A DNA stretch of 64,000 nucleotides from Lyophyllum atratum (GCA_014905825.1 JACGCN010000022.1:806001-870000), one strand, 5' to 3'; shown: positions 9,100 through 20,800, counted from the stretch's first letter. The notes: a model not told the origin generated them from the letters alone. Numbers and translations are program-made.

Positions 9100-11834
9100 C
9101 TATGCGTCTACGAGGAATATAGGTACTGCACCATGCCTTAAGAGTACACGAGGGGCGGCTTCAGCTATTCCTTGCGCGTTCAAGGCGGGAGGGAGGCGTG
9201 TAAATGAGCGCAACGACGCCGTCGGCCATATCTTATCCTGCTGTGCATCAGGGATCCACTTCCAGTCCCTCACCCTCTTCCAAATCGCCTCCCGAGTATC
9301 GTCGACGAGTTCCTTACTGTGCTTGCCATCGTTGATGAAGTTCAACCACAGGACGAAGTAGGGGCACTTGGTCCACTGAACACTGCTCTTTGTCTCGAAA
9401 CCACGCTTCGGAAACATCCACTTGAACGCCCTAGCCCAGTCGTCCGTGTCTCCATGCTTGTAAGCGACCGCGCGCCACATGTCCGAGAGGGTAAGGTTCT
9501 GGTATATGTCCTCCCTGGCTTGTCGCTTCTCGACATCGCTAAGTTTGAGGTAAGACGCGTTAACGGCCCCCTTAGGGTTGGGTGACTTTGCAGCAATGTC
9601 GATGAGGAACTGGCGGAATAGGTCGGAAGCGAATGTGTCGAGGACTATGGGAGCTTCGTCAGGAGGTGGAGAGAGGCGCTCCTCTACGTCGGAACCGTCA
9701 TCGTAGGAAGGTGGGGGGAGGACATGGCCTCGAGCGCCAAGGTGGAATAGGTCTGGCTCTGGTTCGCCAGTCCAGTTGACGTAAGTGACCATCTTCGACT
9801 TGCTCGTCGTTGAGCGCGTACGAGCAACGAGGGCATGGTCGACAACACCAGTCTTATGCAACTTTCGTTCTATCTCGTTCAAGGGCGCTTTGAACCAGTA
9901 CTTGAAAGCTGCGCCAAAAAGAACGGGCCCACCCATCCGAAGGCGGGGGACGTCACCTATCATCATGCGTCTGAGAAAGACACATCCGTAGGGGTTGTAG
10001 GCGACCCTATCGACGACGCGCTGCTCGCCCTCATCATCATCCTCCTCCTCCTCCTCCGCTTCCTGTGGAATGGCCCGGAAATACGCCAGAGTGCTACGGT
10101 CCACGTCCGCCGCCTCTGTCACAGGGAGTATCGCATTCATGAGCATCCTGGCTGCGGGCCCGTCCTCGGGACGTGCATGCTGGCCGTTCAGTAACCAGAC
10201 GCAGCCGGCGGTGAGGGTGAGAGCGTCAGGAAGGACTCGCATGGCAGAATTTCCTTGAGCCTGCAGGTCGAAGACTTGGCTGATCGCCATGAGTCTCACA
10301 AGGCGAAACGACCTAAAAGTCCAGGCATGTCAGCGAGAACATCATAATCGTGCGTAGTCTGACTTACCACCACTCTGCCCGTGTAAAAGAACAAATGCAC
10401 CTGCGGAACGCCGTTGAGTTGAAACGGACCAACACCTCCGTAGCTTTGCTATATGGTACTCGGACCTCGAGACGGGCGCTCGAAGAGTTCGCTCGTTTGG
10501 CGGTGTCATAAATAGTGTGTAGACCTTCGATGGTTCTCGTTGGGTGGTCTGTACCCATGGCTTCCTTGGTCTCAATAAATTTCGCGTGGTGGCCCGCATC
10601 TTTGTTAGACACGACAGATTTATCGGTCGTATACGCCTGTATGTAAGAGACCTCGAACTCGCCTCGCGCTTGAACGCCAGGGGTTGCTCGGAAGCCGCTG
10701 AGGGCGGTGAGGTGGCTTGCAGGATCTCGGGCATACTGGGAGGAGCCGAGTTCGGTTATTCTTCTGGCGTGGTAGTCGGAGATACGCAACGCCTCTTGGA
10801 CGACGATGTTATGGGTGGATGTGATCCATTGGAGGCATCGCCGGTCAGGGCTACTGATCTCGATGGCGACGTCGACATACCAGTCGCCGACTGCGGGGGC
10901 AGCGGGAGAGAGATTGGCCTCCCGGATAAACGTATCCAGGAAAATCGCCGCGGATGCTGCGTTGACTCGGTGCATGCTCGTGTGCTTGGTCCCCCGGATC
11001 GTGTGGAGAATGAAGAAATCCTGCGCCCACTGTTTATCGCGATCGTCGACGAAGGGGCTGTTCTGTATTTCCATGCGAATGCGAGCTGCAAGCCGGGGGA
11101 CGTACTCCTTTGCGACGAGCCTTGTGCCCCAAGAGTACCCGCCATTCCTGTTCCGAGCTCGGGCGCTCTCCGCGTGGTAAGAACCAGGCCAGTCGGACGC
11201 GACTGCGTGCCCGAGCAAGTGCAGGATGGCTGGTCGTAACCCATTGTTGAACCAATAGGTCCTCTCCGCTTCAGTAGTGAGCCACGCCTGATGACCCTGG
11301 CCACGTTCGGGATTCCAGAGGCCGGGGAAGAAGATGTGGAGGTGATGACGGTCATTGAACTTCCCGAATTCGAAGTTCGGTATCTTATGATACTCCACGG
11401 CGTGGTATTCTATATCACCGTTGGCCTGTCGGCCAGTTACTTTTGAGAGCTTCACTTTATATATGAAGGGTTCAACGTACTCGTGTATACTGAATGTCGT
11501 GCTTTATATGAATGCTCGACTTAAGCGCATACGTAGGGTGGGGGACAGCGAAGATGCTGATAACACCGTCGACCATTATGTCGGACGCTATACCCAGGAG
11601 AGAGTCGTAATCGCGACGGATCGTAAGAGCGTCTTCCAACTCCACCATATCTTGGAGTGGGTCCATGAAAACCTGCTTCCACTGGCGATCGTCGGCGTCG
11701 CGGTATTCGCCGGTGATAGCAAAGCGAATGAAGGGGTCGGGAGTGTCTTCTCTTTCGTAGAGAGCATTGGCGCGATCGATAAACTGAGTCAGGGTATGGG
11801 AGACTTCAGTGTGGTTACTGTATAAATTGGCCAT
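9100..11834 (-). CDS. Uncharacterised three-exon protein, about 860 residues
   Basis: I do not recognise the family. The model starts at ATG 11834 (MANLYSNHTEVSHTLTQF). It uses a short GT-AG intron near 11490-11530 that links FAVPHPT to IHEYVEPFIYKVKLSK in frame, and a second intron at about 10315-10366 that links TRAEW to SFRLVRLMAI in frame. It ends at the stop at 9100. Features include an HHLHIFFPGLWNPERGQGHQ segment near residue 180, an HTIRGTKHTSMHRVNAASAA segment, an acidic Glu/Asp run (about 10020-10055), and a Trp-rich C-terminal half with WMFPKRGFETK. There is no signal peptide or clear membrane segment. The frame is clean over 2.7 kb on a strand with few other open frames, so I think it is a real gene. 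It has no obvious relation to its transposon neighbours. Confidence 0.65.
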
Positions 11835-12776
11835 GGTAAAACAGAGCAGGATACGGGTTACGATAGAGGTACGACGGTAGGTACGTGAAGTCGCGAAGTA
11901 TATATGTTCCATCCAGTAATTAACACACGGCTATGTATCGAAACCCGGGAAACACGTGGAGGCCCTCCTAGAGAATGATGAGTCAAGGAATGTCGCTCTG
12001 AGATTGGACAGACATACCTGGAGATAACAGAAATCATGCATGAACGCAGGGAGATAGGCCCTGGAGAGTCACGTCTTCCATATCAGAGGAGAGAAAGAGC
12101 CGATGTTAGCGAGCGCGAGGTTAGGGAAGAGGGGAGAACTTACAGGCATGTTCGGAAACGAGAAGGGCGAGTAAAATTCGTTGGAGCGATTTTGAATACA
12201 GAAGTTCCGAGTGCCTTTGGAACGTGGGCCAGCCACACCACGAGGAGAGGGAGCGGTAAGGGGTGAGCGGCGTAATATCTATTGGAAAAGGTAATTGTAT
12301 ACGGGGGCGGCTGCGATATCATAGAATGGACTTACGAAATGGACGAACGCAGATGCTAGATTGTACCTGGGAACGTGGGCTGGGAGGGCAAGGTGCAGAG
12401 TGATAGGGTAGATTTCGAACAAAATGAGGCGCGTGCGGCGCGGGGAATGCGTCCAGGGAACGAGGTGGCGCATGCGATCCGATGTCTTGAAGGGTAGTCG
12501 TCCAGGTTTCATGTCCGGGTCCGGGTCCGGGTCCGGGTCGGTCGCGACTAGAGGTGTGGTGCTTGCGAGTCCTCGACAAGCACTGTACCTTTCGTCTACG
12601 ACGATGGCGAGAGAGAGGATGAGACAGCTGCAATAGAATCCTCTAATTGCAGTTGCCCCGCTCCTGGGTAGGCGGTGGACGACGGGTGGGGCAGAGAGCT
12701 CATCGTCGACGACGAAGAGATGGGTTATCTGGGACTTGTGAGAATTATTCAGATTGTGCACGAGGAGTGCACGTGT
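11835..12776. other. Gene-free stretch with a short GGGTCC repeat
   Basis: Open frames here lack splice support or any recognisable motif. A hexamer run (GGTCCG)n of four to five units lies at about 12513-12540. The right end is the junction with the KDZ fragment. Confidence 0.5.
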
Positions 12777-13621
12777 TATCGTTTGTTCATGACCATGGTG
12801 CGCGAGTACCGGCATCTGAAGATGCTCAAGCGTGCGGGGCGTGGCCATGATCCAGCTGGCACCGTGGCTACAAAACCAGGGGAGTGTGCCGTTCTTTGCC
12901 CCGCATGCCCGCAGCCTGGGATCAATTTGAAAGAGGGCTGGAAGAATGCTAGTCCCGAGGATCGGTGAGTGCTTCGTCTTCTCAGAATTAACCCTTTCTA
13001 ATAGTTTTTATCATGTTAGATTTTTATACCGTCTCTTCCTCGCCATCGACGCGAACTTTCGCCTGAAAAGGAAAAAAGTGTCATCCTATGAAGCCGATCC
13101 GGGCTTAAGCAAGGGATGGGCATACTTTCTACCGGAAGTGGAGTACAAATCGTTTCTCAAAGCGTTTGATAAGCTTATAGTGCAAGAGGTAAATCATTCT
13201 TATTGTCAATCTCTATAAAATTCTGACTTTGCTATCAGCGTAGTACCTGTTCCAACCACAAGGCCGTCGACGCGGAACGTGCGACTAAGGGGCTTGCGGC
13301 AACGGGTGTAGCTGCGGTTGACTGTGCAAGGCACGATGTGAAGCGCCCACTCGCAGTCGCAGATCTCATTGGAGGAGAACGGTGCGTACTTCACGATTGT
13401 CATAATCAGTATTTCTGACGAGAAATTTCCAGATATGTTACGATGGATTCTGTTTTTTTTGGGTCGCTCAAGGACATCGACCTCTTGGAGATTGTTGTTT
13501 CCTACGATATCGTGTGCCAGTGGAGTAAGCATGTCTGGGATCGGATGGCCAAGTACCCGCACAAGATGCACATCAATGCCGACGATACTACACATTTCTA
13601 CTTCTACATTCCCAAGCACAT
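12777..13621 (+). pseudogene. KDZ transposase internal fragment, near-identical duplicate of 3156-3997
   Basis: This 845-bp block matches the KDZ gene from the TATCGTTTGTTCATG segment to the CCCAAGCACAT segment, introns included, essentially base for base. The one difference I found is three extra bases that restore CPACPQPG where the longer copy has CPACQPG. It keeps two of the catalytic acidic positions (YVTMDSVFF and SYDIVCQW) but lacks the start, the CxC2 cluster, the catalytic Glu block and the C-terminus. The retained introns rule out retrocopying. It is a recent DNA-level duplication or a deletion derivative of a second element. Confidence 0.93.
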
Positions 13622-13935
13622 TATATCCACCTGTATAAGAGTATATTTATAAATTCAAAACCATTTTTCGGGGGTGATTGGGGTGCCATATGAAAGCTTA
13701 TATATACATAAACTCATGTGCAAAAGAGCTAAGAGATTGGCGGTCGCGTTGTGGAGCTATGTGGCCATGAAGTGGGCGGGGTTGATGGGGAGACGGGGCA
13801 GACATCAAAAATATCAAAGTCCGCTCAATACAACTTTCGTACATCCTTTCCTTGTTCTAGCCTATACTAATATGAATATACTATGCTGCTGGCTTGGTAT
13901 AGATGTTGGATGATAGCTTTTTTCAGTATAGGCCG
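13622..13935. other. Spacer between KDZ fragment and heptamer array
   Basis: AT-rich sequence with no supported gene. It separates the abrupt end of the KDZ fragment from the first GCATGTC array. Confidence 0.5.
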
Positions 13936-14018
13936 GTCGCATGTCGCATGTCGCATGTCGCACGTCGCATGTCGTTCGCAGCTCGCACATCGCATCTCAC
14001 ATCTCCCATCTCGCATCT
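13936..14018. repeat. (GCATGTC)n heptamer array, left copy
   Basis: About five good GCATGTC units with GCACGTC and GCATCTC variants. It lies directly downstream of the dioxygenase stop codon at 14084 (minus-strand gene). The same heptamer recurs at 16027-16110 and, as the reverse complement GACATGC, at 20.3 and 21.15-21.22 kb. Confidence 0.85.
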
Positions 14019-14083
14019 TTATTGCTCACAATAAGAAGATGATGATGATTCAATCTGACGATCAATACATTGAATTTGATACA

Positions 14084-15948
14084 CTACAAGCCGGGAGATG
14101 GCCAGCGGCCATAATCTCTCTCTTTCGCCCACCCAGGTGGCTTATCTTTCAGCTGGTGGATACTGTTCTTCGGGCAGAAAAATACGGTGCTGATCCGACC
14201 AGGTGTGAGAACATCTCCCTCCACCATAGGCTTCGGGGTCCATCGGGCGACTGCATGGAAGATTTTGCAGGCCTGGAATATGCAAATATCACCAGGGTTG
14301 TAGCTATACAAGTCAGCGTACACCGTGGTGCAAAGTGCTGCATTTACTCACCGGAACTTAGCACGCAACTGAGGGATGAGCATCTCTCCTCCTTCGAAAT
14401 AACCACACGGAAAGCTTGCGGCGGGACCGTTGTCACCAGTGTCGCAGTGAAGGTAGACTTGCAATTTATAAACAATTGCACGACCCAACCATGGCCCTGG
14501 GTCCTCTGGTACCCAGACACCTGCGTCGAATGCAGCTTTGTAAGTCTTGTAAACTGTCGGGTACACTACCTCGAAGATCGCAGCGAGGCAGCCAGCCATG
14601 ACGCGTGTGTTTCTAAAATATAATTCAGCTCCTGCGAGAGCCGACCCACTTCCCGTCATGTTGTGGGAGAGAAAAAGACCCTTAAAAAAATTAATGCGGT
14701 ACAAAAAAGAGTAGAAAATGCAACGCACCTTTGAAACATTGCCTTTCTGCGTCCAGCCGTGAACAAGATGGTAGACTCCACACCGCTCTTGCTCATAATC
14801 ACTGCCATCATCCTGGACAGCACCACCAGTCTGATTCTCGTTCTGGTCTTCATCCTCGTAATCATCTTCCCCGACCTCCTCGGTGTACTCGTCTTCTTGA
14901 TCGAGGTACTCACCATCGTCATCCTGGTACTCACCATCGTCATCCTCGTCCTCATTATCATCATCCTCGTCGATGTCCATCCCGTTGTCGTTTTCCTTGT
15001 TCTCATCGCCGTCGTTCTCATGATCCTGTTCGGCGTTGTTGGACTGATTCTCTGGGATTCCTATCTTGTAGCGCATTACACGGGGGTTCGGGTCGTTGAG
15101 AAGGTGGCGCTGATCTTTGAAGGAAATATTGGGCTGTACGGAGGCGGCATATCGCTGAACGACTTCATGGTATTTTGCAACTTGCTCCGCCTGTGGTTGT
15201 GCGCTTCAGCCTAGAAAAAACACTACAGAAATCTGTCCGATACTCACCGGAAGACCGTCGTGTGTAATCTTCTCTCCCTTTTTGAGAAGTTTTTGAAGAT
15301 GCGCCTCGGATCTGTGTTTGTACTGCTTGGACCAGTCCTTCACCTTGAAATGAAAATATGAACAAGGGAAACATGCCACGCACAAAATCAAGACGAACCT
15401 TGGTTTCCTTTTCACGCCTGCGCCTCCTCGCAAGATAAAAAAATAGAGGCTTGTCGTTCTTGTCAAAATATTGGGCTGAGAAAACTTGCGCAGGATGGCT
15501 GGGGCCTAAGAAATCATCGCAGATCTCCTGGAGTGGTCCGCTGGGGACTTTGTCTGAAAGGTCGTCGATCGATAAGTCCGGAACTTTGAATTTATCGGCG
15601 TAGGTCATGAAATGTTTCGCCTTGAGGCGCGCTGCGTTTATCGTCCTGTTGATCCGCGCCTGTTCACTGCGAACTCGTTTCCCGGTCGAGATAGTGTCGG
15701 ATGTGAACCTGGCTATGTCTGGTACAGGAACATTGTCAGAGGTAAGCAACGCCTGGCATAATACATTAGATCCCTCAAACTGGGGCTGGAATAATAAATA
15801 CCGGCAGCTCCTTGCGCAACTCGGGGACGGTCCGCTGATTCAGGCAGAGTTAATAGTATGTTACAGGCTAATGGTGGAAATGACAAACCTTTCTCTTCTT
15901 GCCAGTTTTAGCGTCCACAGTCCATAGGCGTTCATTGTTGGTAGACAT
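14084..15948 (-). CDS. 2OG-Fe(II) dioxygenase, TET/JBP-like, second subtype
   Basis: This is a predicted 2-oxoglutarate/Fe(II) dioxygenase with an acidic linker. The start is ATG 15948 (MSTNNERLWTVDAKTGKKRK), followed by a GT-AG intron. A basic middle region (RVRSEQARINRTINAARLKAK) precedes a very acidic stretch (about 14800-15000: DEDDDNEDEDDDGEYQDDDG). The C-terminal catalytic domain shows HxD in YLHCDTGDN, then SFPCGYFEGGEMLIPQL, then YNPGDICIFQACKIFHAVARW with the distal His, and PGRISTVFFCP with the 2OG Arg. The HxD...PGD...H...R order fits basidiomycete TET/JBP relatives, though a protein or small-molecule substrate is possible. About six introns are present; the one at about 14300-14345 splits the catalytic domain cleanly (KFR to YNPGD). 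It lies downstream of, and on the same strand as, the BAH-PHD and ATP-grasp genes. Confidence 0.72.
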
Positions 15949-16026
15949 CGATGGATAACTGTTAAAGGGGCAGGTGGAATTTATAAGAATTTTGAATCAT
16001 GTGAAAATGGGGCAAGCGGCAAGTTG

Positions 16027-16110
16027 CATGTCGCATGTCACGTGTCGCATGTCGCATGTCGCATGTCGCATGTCGCATGTCGCATGTCGCATGTCGCATG
16101 TCGCACATCT
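16027..16110. repeat. (GCATGTC)n heptamer array, internal copy
   Basis: Ten to twelve near-perfect GCATGTC units. The array sits in the 256-bp gap between the dioxygenase start (15948) and the BAH-PHD stop (16205), where a promoter for the dioxygenase would be expected. Confidence 0.92.
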
Positions 16111-16204
16111 CATGCTTCACAGCGATCTGTTAATCATATAGCTACTGCCTATCTGGATTAATATTAATATGCATAAACCCTAAGATAACCCTGTATGAAG
16201 TGGT

Positions 16205-17290
16205 CTATATGTCGTTGTCGCAATTTGGGCACGAGTACTTCACCCAATCCCTTCCTAACAACTGTCTAACAACAGTCTTCCCAATCCTAGCCCGCCAATC
16301 CTCTGGGAGCGCATCTTCCGCCAGCCATACCTTCACCCGGCTGACAATGGACCCATTTCCAGCACATGATCCTGCATTAGAAGTACGGCCACGAACTATG
16401 GGTAGGCTAGCCAAGCAATGCTCCTTTGGCGTAGACGGCCCCCAGGTGAGGACTGATGGATAACCCATACACTGTTCGTGGTACCACTCTTCGCAATTAC
16501 CGCAGAAGTGCTGCACGTCCTGAGATGGGAGATATATCTTTTTACAAACACACGTGAAATGGACCCCCTGTCTATTTTTCAGAAAATACAAGGCACAGTC
16601 AGACAATAAGCACTTACCCCCAATGTGGGGAACTCTGTAGCCCGCGCGCGAGGTCTCCACTGTATCTTTAGCCGGGAGAACCAAAAGTTCTCCAGGATGT
16701 AGTCGGCAGTGGGGTCCAGGTCATCGTATTCAATGACTGTTAGAGGCGCTGTGAAATACGACGCATGAGCTACACGTCAAAAAAAAAATATAAAGCACAA
16801 TCTTACATTCAATGGAGTAAGCGTCGATGACGTCCTCGTGGTTTGACAGTACCAGCTCCCCGGTCCCATCTAAACCCTTGATAATTGCAACGCTACGCAC
16901 TTGCTGTCAGTTGAGATACATATAGCTTACATGGGAAACTCACTCCTTTTTATGCAGACGCTGCTCCAACAAGTCGTCAGGTGAATAATACCACCTCACG
17001 ATGACCCAAATTCGTTTCCACCGGTCCTGTCGAATGTCTGTGATCATCGCCTTCCAGTAATCACCGCCAGATTTGGGACCTTTAGCCATTCCCTCATGGC
17101 ATACAAAGACGCTGGATGACATGAGCTGCGACACAGGTTATGAGTAGCAGGCCACGTACTTGTCACCTCGCTGAAACCTTTGCCAGCGCGGCTCCCCTGC
17201 CTCTTCAGTCTCTTTCGGATCCTCGACTTGCAAAGCGCCCTTTCGATCGTAGCGTCTGGCTGTATCAAGTGAAGGGATGGAACGCGTCAT
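16205..17290 (-). CDS. BAH-PHD domain chromatin-reader protein
   Basis: A likely nuclear reader combining a bromo-adjacent homology domain with a PHD-type zinc finger. The start ATG 17290 gives MTRSIPSLDTARRYDRKGAL and then RFQRGDK, the expected entry to BAH. The next exons supply WKRIWVIVRWYYSPDDL and ELVLSNHEDVIDAYSIE, which are hallmark BAH strands. The C-terminal exons carry the PHD-like pattern CVCKKIY, FCGNCEEWYHEQCMGYP and, after a long insert, WVKYSCPNC before the stop. At least four introns are seen (about 16590-16620, 16700-16740, 16770-16810 and 16895-16945). In the known family BAH and PHD bind nucleosomes or modified histone tails. Its place between an ATP-grasp gene and a 2OG dioxygenase suggests a shared chromatin role or shared mobile ancestry, which is inference. 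Confidence 0.8.
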
Positions 17291-17929
17291 AAGGGGAAAG
17301 TAGGCGAGCCTGGCCGAGCGACAGGAAGAAGCTGATGAAAACCTTAAAGAATTGAAAAGTCATGCCCTTTTGTCATTGGCCACAGCCACTGATGGTAGAT
17401 CAATGGCATCAAGCCTCGGCACGGCGATAATAAAACTCGAGGAGAACTGTAAGTGGAGAACTTTTCGATTTTTGACCGTAAAATTTTTACGAGAATGAAA
17501 ATCTCTTCTCTTCACGGCCTATGTTACGCGTTACATGAAGACTGGGTCGTAACACTACAGTATCATCCCTCAAATTTAATCCACCAACCGTGTTCGCCGT
17601 ATTTCATCTGGGACCATGATGCAGCACCCATGGTCAGGCGAATCATGGTTCGAAACGCGGTGCCATCCATCCAGTCATCGTTGGTGTAGTACCTATAATC
17701 ATCATCGCTGTCGTACCCGCTGCCGTCGTCGTTGGGGCTGCATTGATCAGACTGATAAGAGATCGTCCTTGATAAGAAGCATCCTCTGTATTCTCCACCA
17801 TAATCACCTCCCGGGACCGCGATAATAAAATATATTTGGTGACGCGGCAGTGGCGATATTTACAGCAAATGGCGGGGGCGACGGTACAAACAAATTTTAA
17901 AAAAAGGCGGGCAGGGGGACGGAGGACGA
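17291..17929. other. Intergenic stretch between BAH-PHD and ATP-grasp genes
   Basis: No gene and no GCATGTC heptamers. It should hold the BAH-PHD promoter. Short plus-strand frames here lack support. Confidence 0.4.
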
Positions 17930-20184
17930 CTAGATCCTATAACCTCTACGACGATATAGCGCCTTGGTTCGAAACGCCTCTGCGATGGTTATCGCAATAC
18001 TGACGGCAGTCTTAGGCTCGGCATTCAACATCAAGCAGGTTCCTTGAGTCATCTCCACCTCGCTGACAAAAAATTCCTTGGCGCCGTTGTCCTCTCGCTT
18101 GGTGACGGTGATGTCAAGGCGGGCGAAAAGGCGCAAGTCTGACCGGGTAGCGTTGGTTAATTTCACGACGTGTGATGAGCGCGTTGTAAGTCTTCACTGC
18201 AAATGCATCGAATTCGGCGTTGGCGCTGTCGAGCCCGTCCAAACTCATGTTTGGGTGCGAAAAGTCGTAGTGATCTTGGTCCCTGCTAGAAAGTGAATAC
18301 CAAATTGCAGCAATGATTCAGTACACTACTTACAGCAACTTGTCCTTCGGCGTGACGTTATGAACATGGTTGTAGTTCCATTTGCCTGGCTCGCCCGCGA
18401 TCGGGATCGTCTGGACCCTGTAGCGAAGACGGCCGCTCACAAAGATTGCGCGAATCTCCCCAATGATGCGAAATGCGGGAATGTATCGCATGGAAAAAAA
18501 GGGAATGTTTACGGGCTGATCGTTGACCATTAGCCCGCGATATCGCTCCTGCGTCTCGTCCCAGAACTTCGCAAACTTGTCTTGAGGCGACAATTCCTCG
18601 GGGTCTGCTCCCTCCTCAGGAGCACAAACGACCTTTTTACCGCCGTCGGCGTAACCCCTCTTGATCACGATGGCCTCGTCCCAGTTGACCTCGTCCTTGG
18701 TCTCGATTGTCGCATGGTGAGGGTAAGATTGGGGGGGTTCGGAATGATGAGCGATGTGGGACAGGTCGCGAATATAGTCAATCTTGGCACAGTGGTATAC
18801 AACCTCGAGCGGGTTGGGCCAGACGACTTTAACTTTTGCCAGGTCGACGAGGGTTTCATAGATTTCGTTGAAGTGTTGGACGGTCAAACCCGTGTAGGGA
18901 GTATCTTCCGCACTGCATTTGCTGTTCAGGTTTGGTCTATGGGTGACGGCTGTTCGCACTCACAGAAAATCGTAGGCCATGTCGATGCCGCCCCAGATAA
19001 AATCGGCTTCCTGCAAGGCGTCCCAGTATTTGCCCTTTTTGGAAGTCATCGTGGTAATAAAATCTTTGTAGGGAAGAGGGGTCATCTCCCAGGTCCAAGG
19101 CAATTTACGGTCAGCGTTTTGCATAGCGTCGTACACCAGGAGCTGAAATTAAAACATTTAGACGATCAACGGTTAAGCATAGATAATGATTTACCCATTC
19201 TGCCATCCTTGCATTATAATTGCCGCGCGGTTCTTTTTCGAAGAATATTTGGCGGGAAAAGGCTTTCTTGAGCTTCTCGCGGACCTCCAGATCAACCCAT
19301 GCATCCACGTAGTACATCCAGGTCTTAGCCTGCTCTTTTGTCTTCCTGGTTCCAGGATCTTCGATCCAGACCGCCTTTAAGGGTACCTCTGCTATCTCAA
19401 GCCCTTGTTCGTATTTTGGGAAAGGCCGCGTAGCAGGCGTGCTGGGTTGCTGAGGAGCAACATAATCCCACTCAATAGGAACGACACGAGCAGGAGCAGG
19501 AGCATGAGATGGTCCCGCGGTAGGAGCGCGAGAGGGGCTGGCGGTAGGAGCGCGAGAGGGGCTGGCGGCAGGAGCGCGAGAGGGGCTGGCGGCAGGAGCG
19601 CGAGAGGGGCTGGCGGCAGGGTCAGCAGGAGCAGGAGCATGAGATGGTCCCGCGGTAGGAGCACGAGAGGGGCTGGCGGCAGGAGGTTTGCCAGCGGCAG
19701 AGCGGGTCCGCGACGACTTGCGCCTTTCCAAGACCTGCTCATACTCGCCTTCGCTCAGGCCCGCCTTAAGGAAAGGCAGCGCTCTCTCCCAGTATTCGTC
19801 CGGTATGTCGTAGCATTGCTTATTACCGGCCTGAATGATGGCTATAGCCACCCCGTGCTCCTCCCAGTCTGCAGCAGTCAGCTGTCGCCGGCATAGGCGT
19901 ACATTTGCCGCTGTCTGATCGAGGAAGGTGTGGCCGGGGCACGCAGGCGTACAGTGTGGGTGCGCAGCCCGTCGAACCGCGTGGTTCCGCATGTGAGGTT
20001 GTGAAAAGTGAGCGTGGTCGAAGGCGCTGTCGGCGATGCGCGCGTTGTCTCCGTGCATGTATGATATTTTCGAAAAGGTTTTATCTCGACGGCTGACCTT
20101 CGGCTCCCGGCTGTGCTCGCAGATGTGGATGCACTTGACCCACAGGGAGTAGGGCTTTGAACTGTAGTCAGGCATGGTGGACAT
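17930..20184 (-). CDS. ATP-grasp-like protein with N-terminal Cys/His region and Ala/Pro/Ser repeats
   Basis: The N-terminus is rich in Cys and His (CIHICEH, HFSQPHMRNHAVRRAAHPHC, CPGH) and may bind zinc. A linker of about seven ASPSRAPA/GPSHAPAP repeats follows (about 19490-19680), then a conserved C-terminal enzyme-like region. That region has the order expected of a RimK/glutathione-synthetase-type ATP-grasp fold: VVWPNPLEVVYHCAKIDYI (substrate Lys), AIVIKRGYADGGKKVV (nucleotide-binding Lys and Gly-rich loop), RYIPAFRIIGEIRAIFVSG, RLFARLDITV and FFVSEVEMT (metal-binding acidic motif). Introns at about 19145-19190, 18908-18965 and 18286-18333 join in frame; the last links KDKLL to RDQDHYDFSH. 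I assigned the family by motif order only. ATP-grasp enzymes ligate carboxylates to amines or thiols, and the substrate here is unknown. An in-frame ATG at 20274 would add 30 residues. Confidence 0.6.
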
Positions 20185-20264
20185 ATAGGAGACAAGGGGC
20201 GAGAGCGAAAGACAAGGGGAGACAGTGAAAGTCGGCGTTATCATGGACTTGATCTTTTTCTCTG

Positions 20265-20310
20265 ATGGCGACATGCGAACTCAGGTGATCGTTGTGGACA
20301 TGCGACATTG
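20265..20310. repeat. GACATGCGA heptamer units at the ATP-grasp gene 5' end
   Basis: Two or three GACATGC units, the reverse complement of the arrays at 13.9 and 16.0 kb, lie just upstream of ATG 20184 and overlap the alternative ATG 20274. Confidence 0.6.
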
Positions 20311-20436
20311 CGAAGTCACGTGACCTCGAAGCGGGACACGCTGTCTGCCAAAAACAACGCTATTTTTGATTTACAAGCAACATAGCTAACTACAAATACA
20401 AACGAGAAAGCGAAAATAAAGTAAATTGAAGCAAGA

Positions 20437-20482
20437 TTGCGTTCTTAGTCCTGGGGTCGTCACCACAGGACTAAGAACGCAA
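20437..20482. repeat. Perfect 17-bp stem, 12-nt loop inverted repeat
   Basis: Left arm TTGCGTTCTTAGTCCTG at 20437-20453 and its exact reverse complement at 20466-20482. It could form a strong hairpin or be a foldback remnant. There is no T-run that would suggest a terminator. Confidence 0.9.
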
Positions 20483-20524
20483 GCTTACACCAGAAAGAAA
20501 ATAATGATGTTCCCCCTGGCCCAA

Positions 20525-20800
20525 CCATGCCCCAGAACCCAATTGTGCCCCGGAACCCATAGATGGCCGCCAAGTGGCGGAAGGGACGACGCTTCTCGCA
20601 GCGCGCAACGCCCTTGCGTCTCCGACGGCGCTTCTCGCAGCGTGCTATTGTCGGGAGGATCGACGACATGCCCCAGAACCCAATTACCCCCCAGAACCCA
20701 ATTCCAAAGGGACGACGCTTCTCACAGCGTGCAACGCCCTTGCATCTCCGACGGCGCTTCTCGCAGCGCACTACTGTCAGGAGATTGATGATATGCCCCC
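20525..20800. repeat. 127-bp tandem repeat with internal sub-repeats
   Basis: The block starting GGGACGACGCTTCTC occurs at about 20583 and 20710, separated by short CCCAGAACCCAATT units. Each block contains two copies of CGCTTCTCGCAGCG. The open frames across it reflect the repeat, not a supported gene. Confidence 0.8.

Noticed and set aside
10544..11239. Plus-strand 231-codon frame
   Set aside because: It lies wholly opposite the better-supported minus-strand gene 9100-11834 and has no motifs.
12279..12848. Minus-strand 189-codon frame
   Set aside because: It runs into the antisense of the KDZ fragment and has no domain or splice support.
13883..15214. Plus-strand frames including one rich in Val/Ile/Leu that looks like membrane segments
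   Set aside because: The hydrophobic run is the antisense of the Asp/Glu-rich linker of the minus-strand dioxygenase.
18582..19271. Plus-strand 229-codon frame
   Set aside because: It is antisense to the ATP-grasp-like gene, whose exons join in frame and carry motifs.
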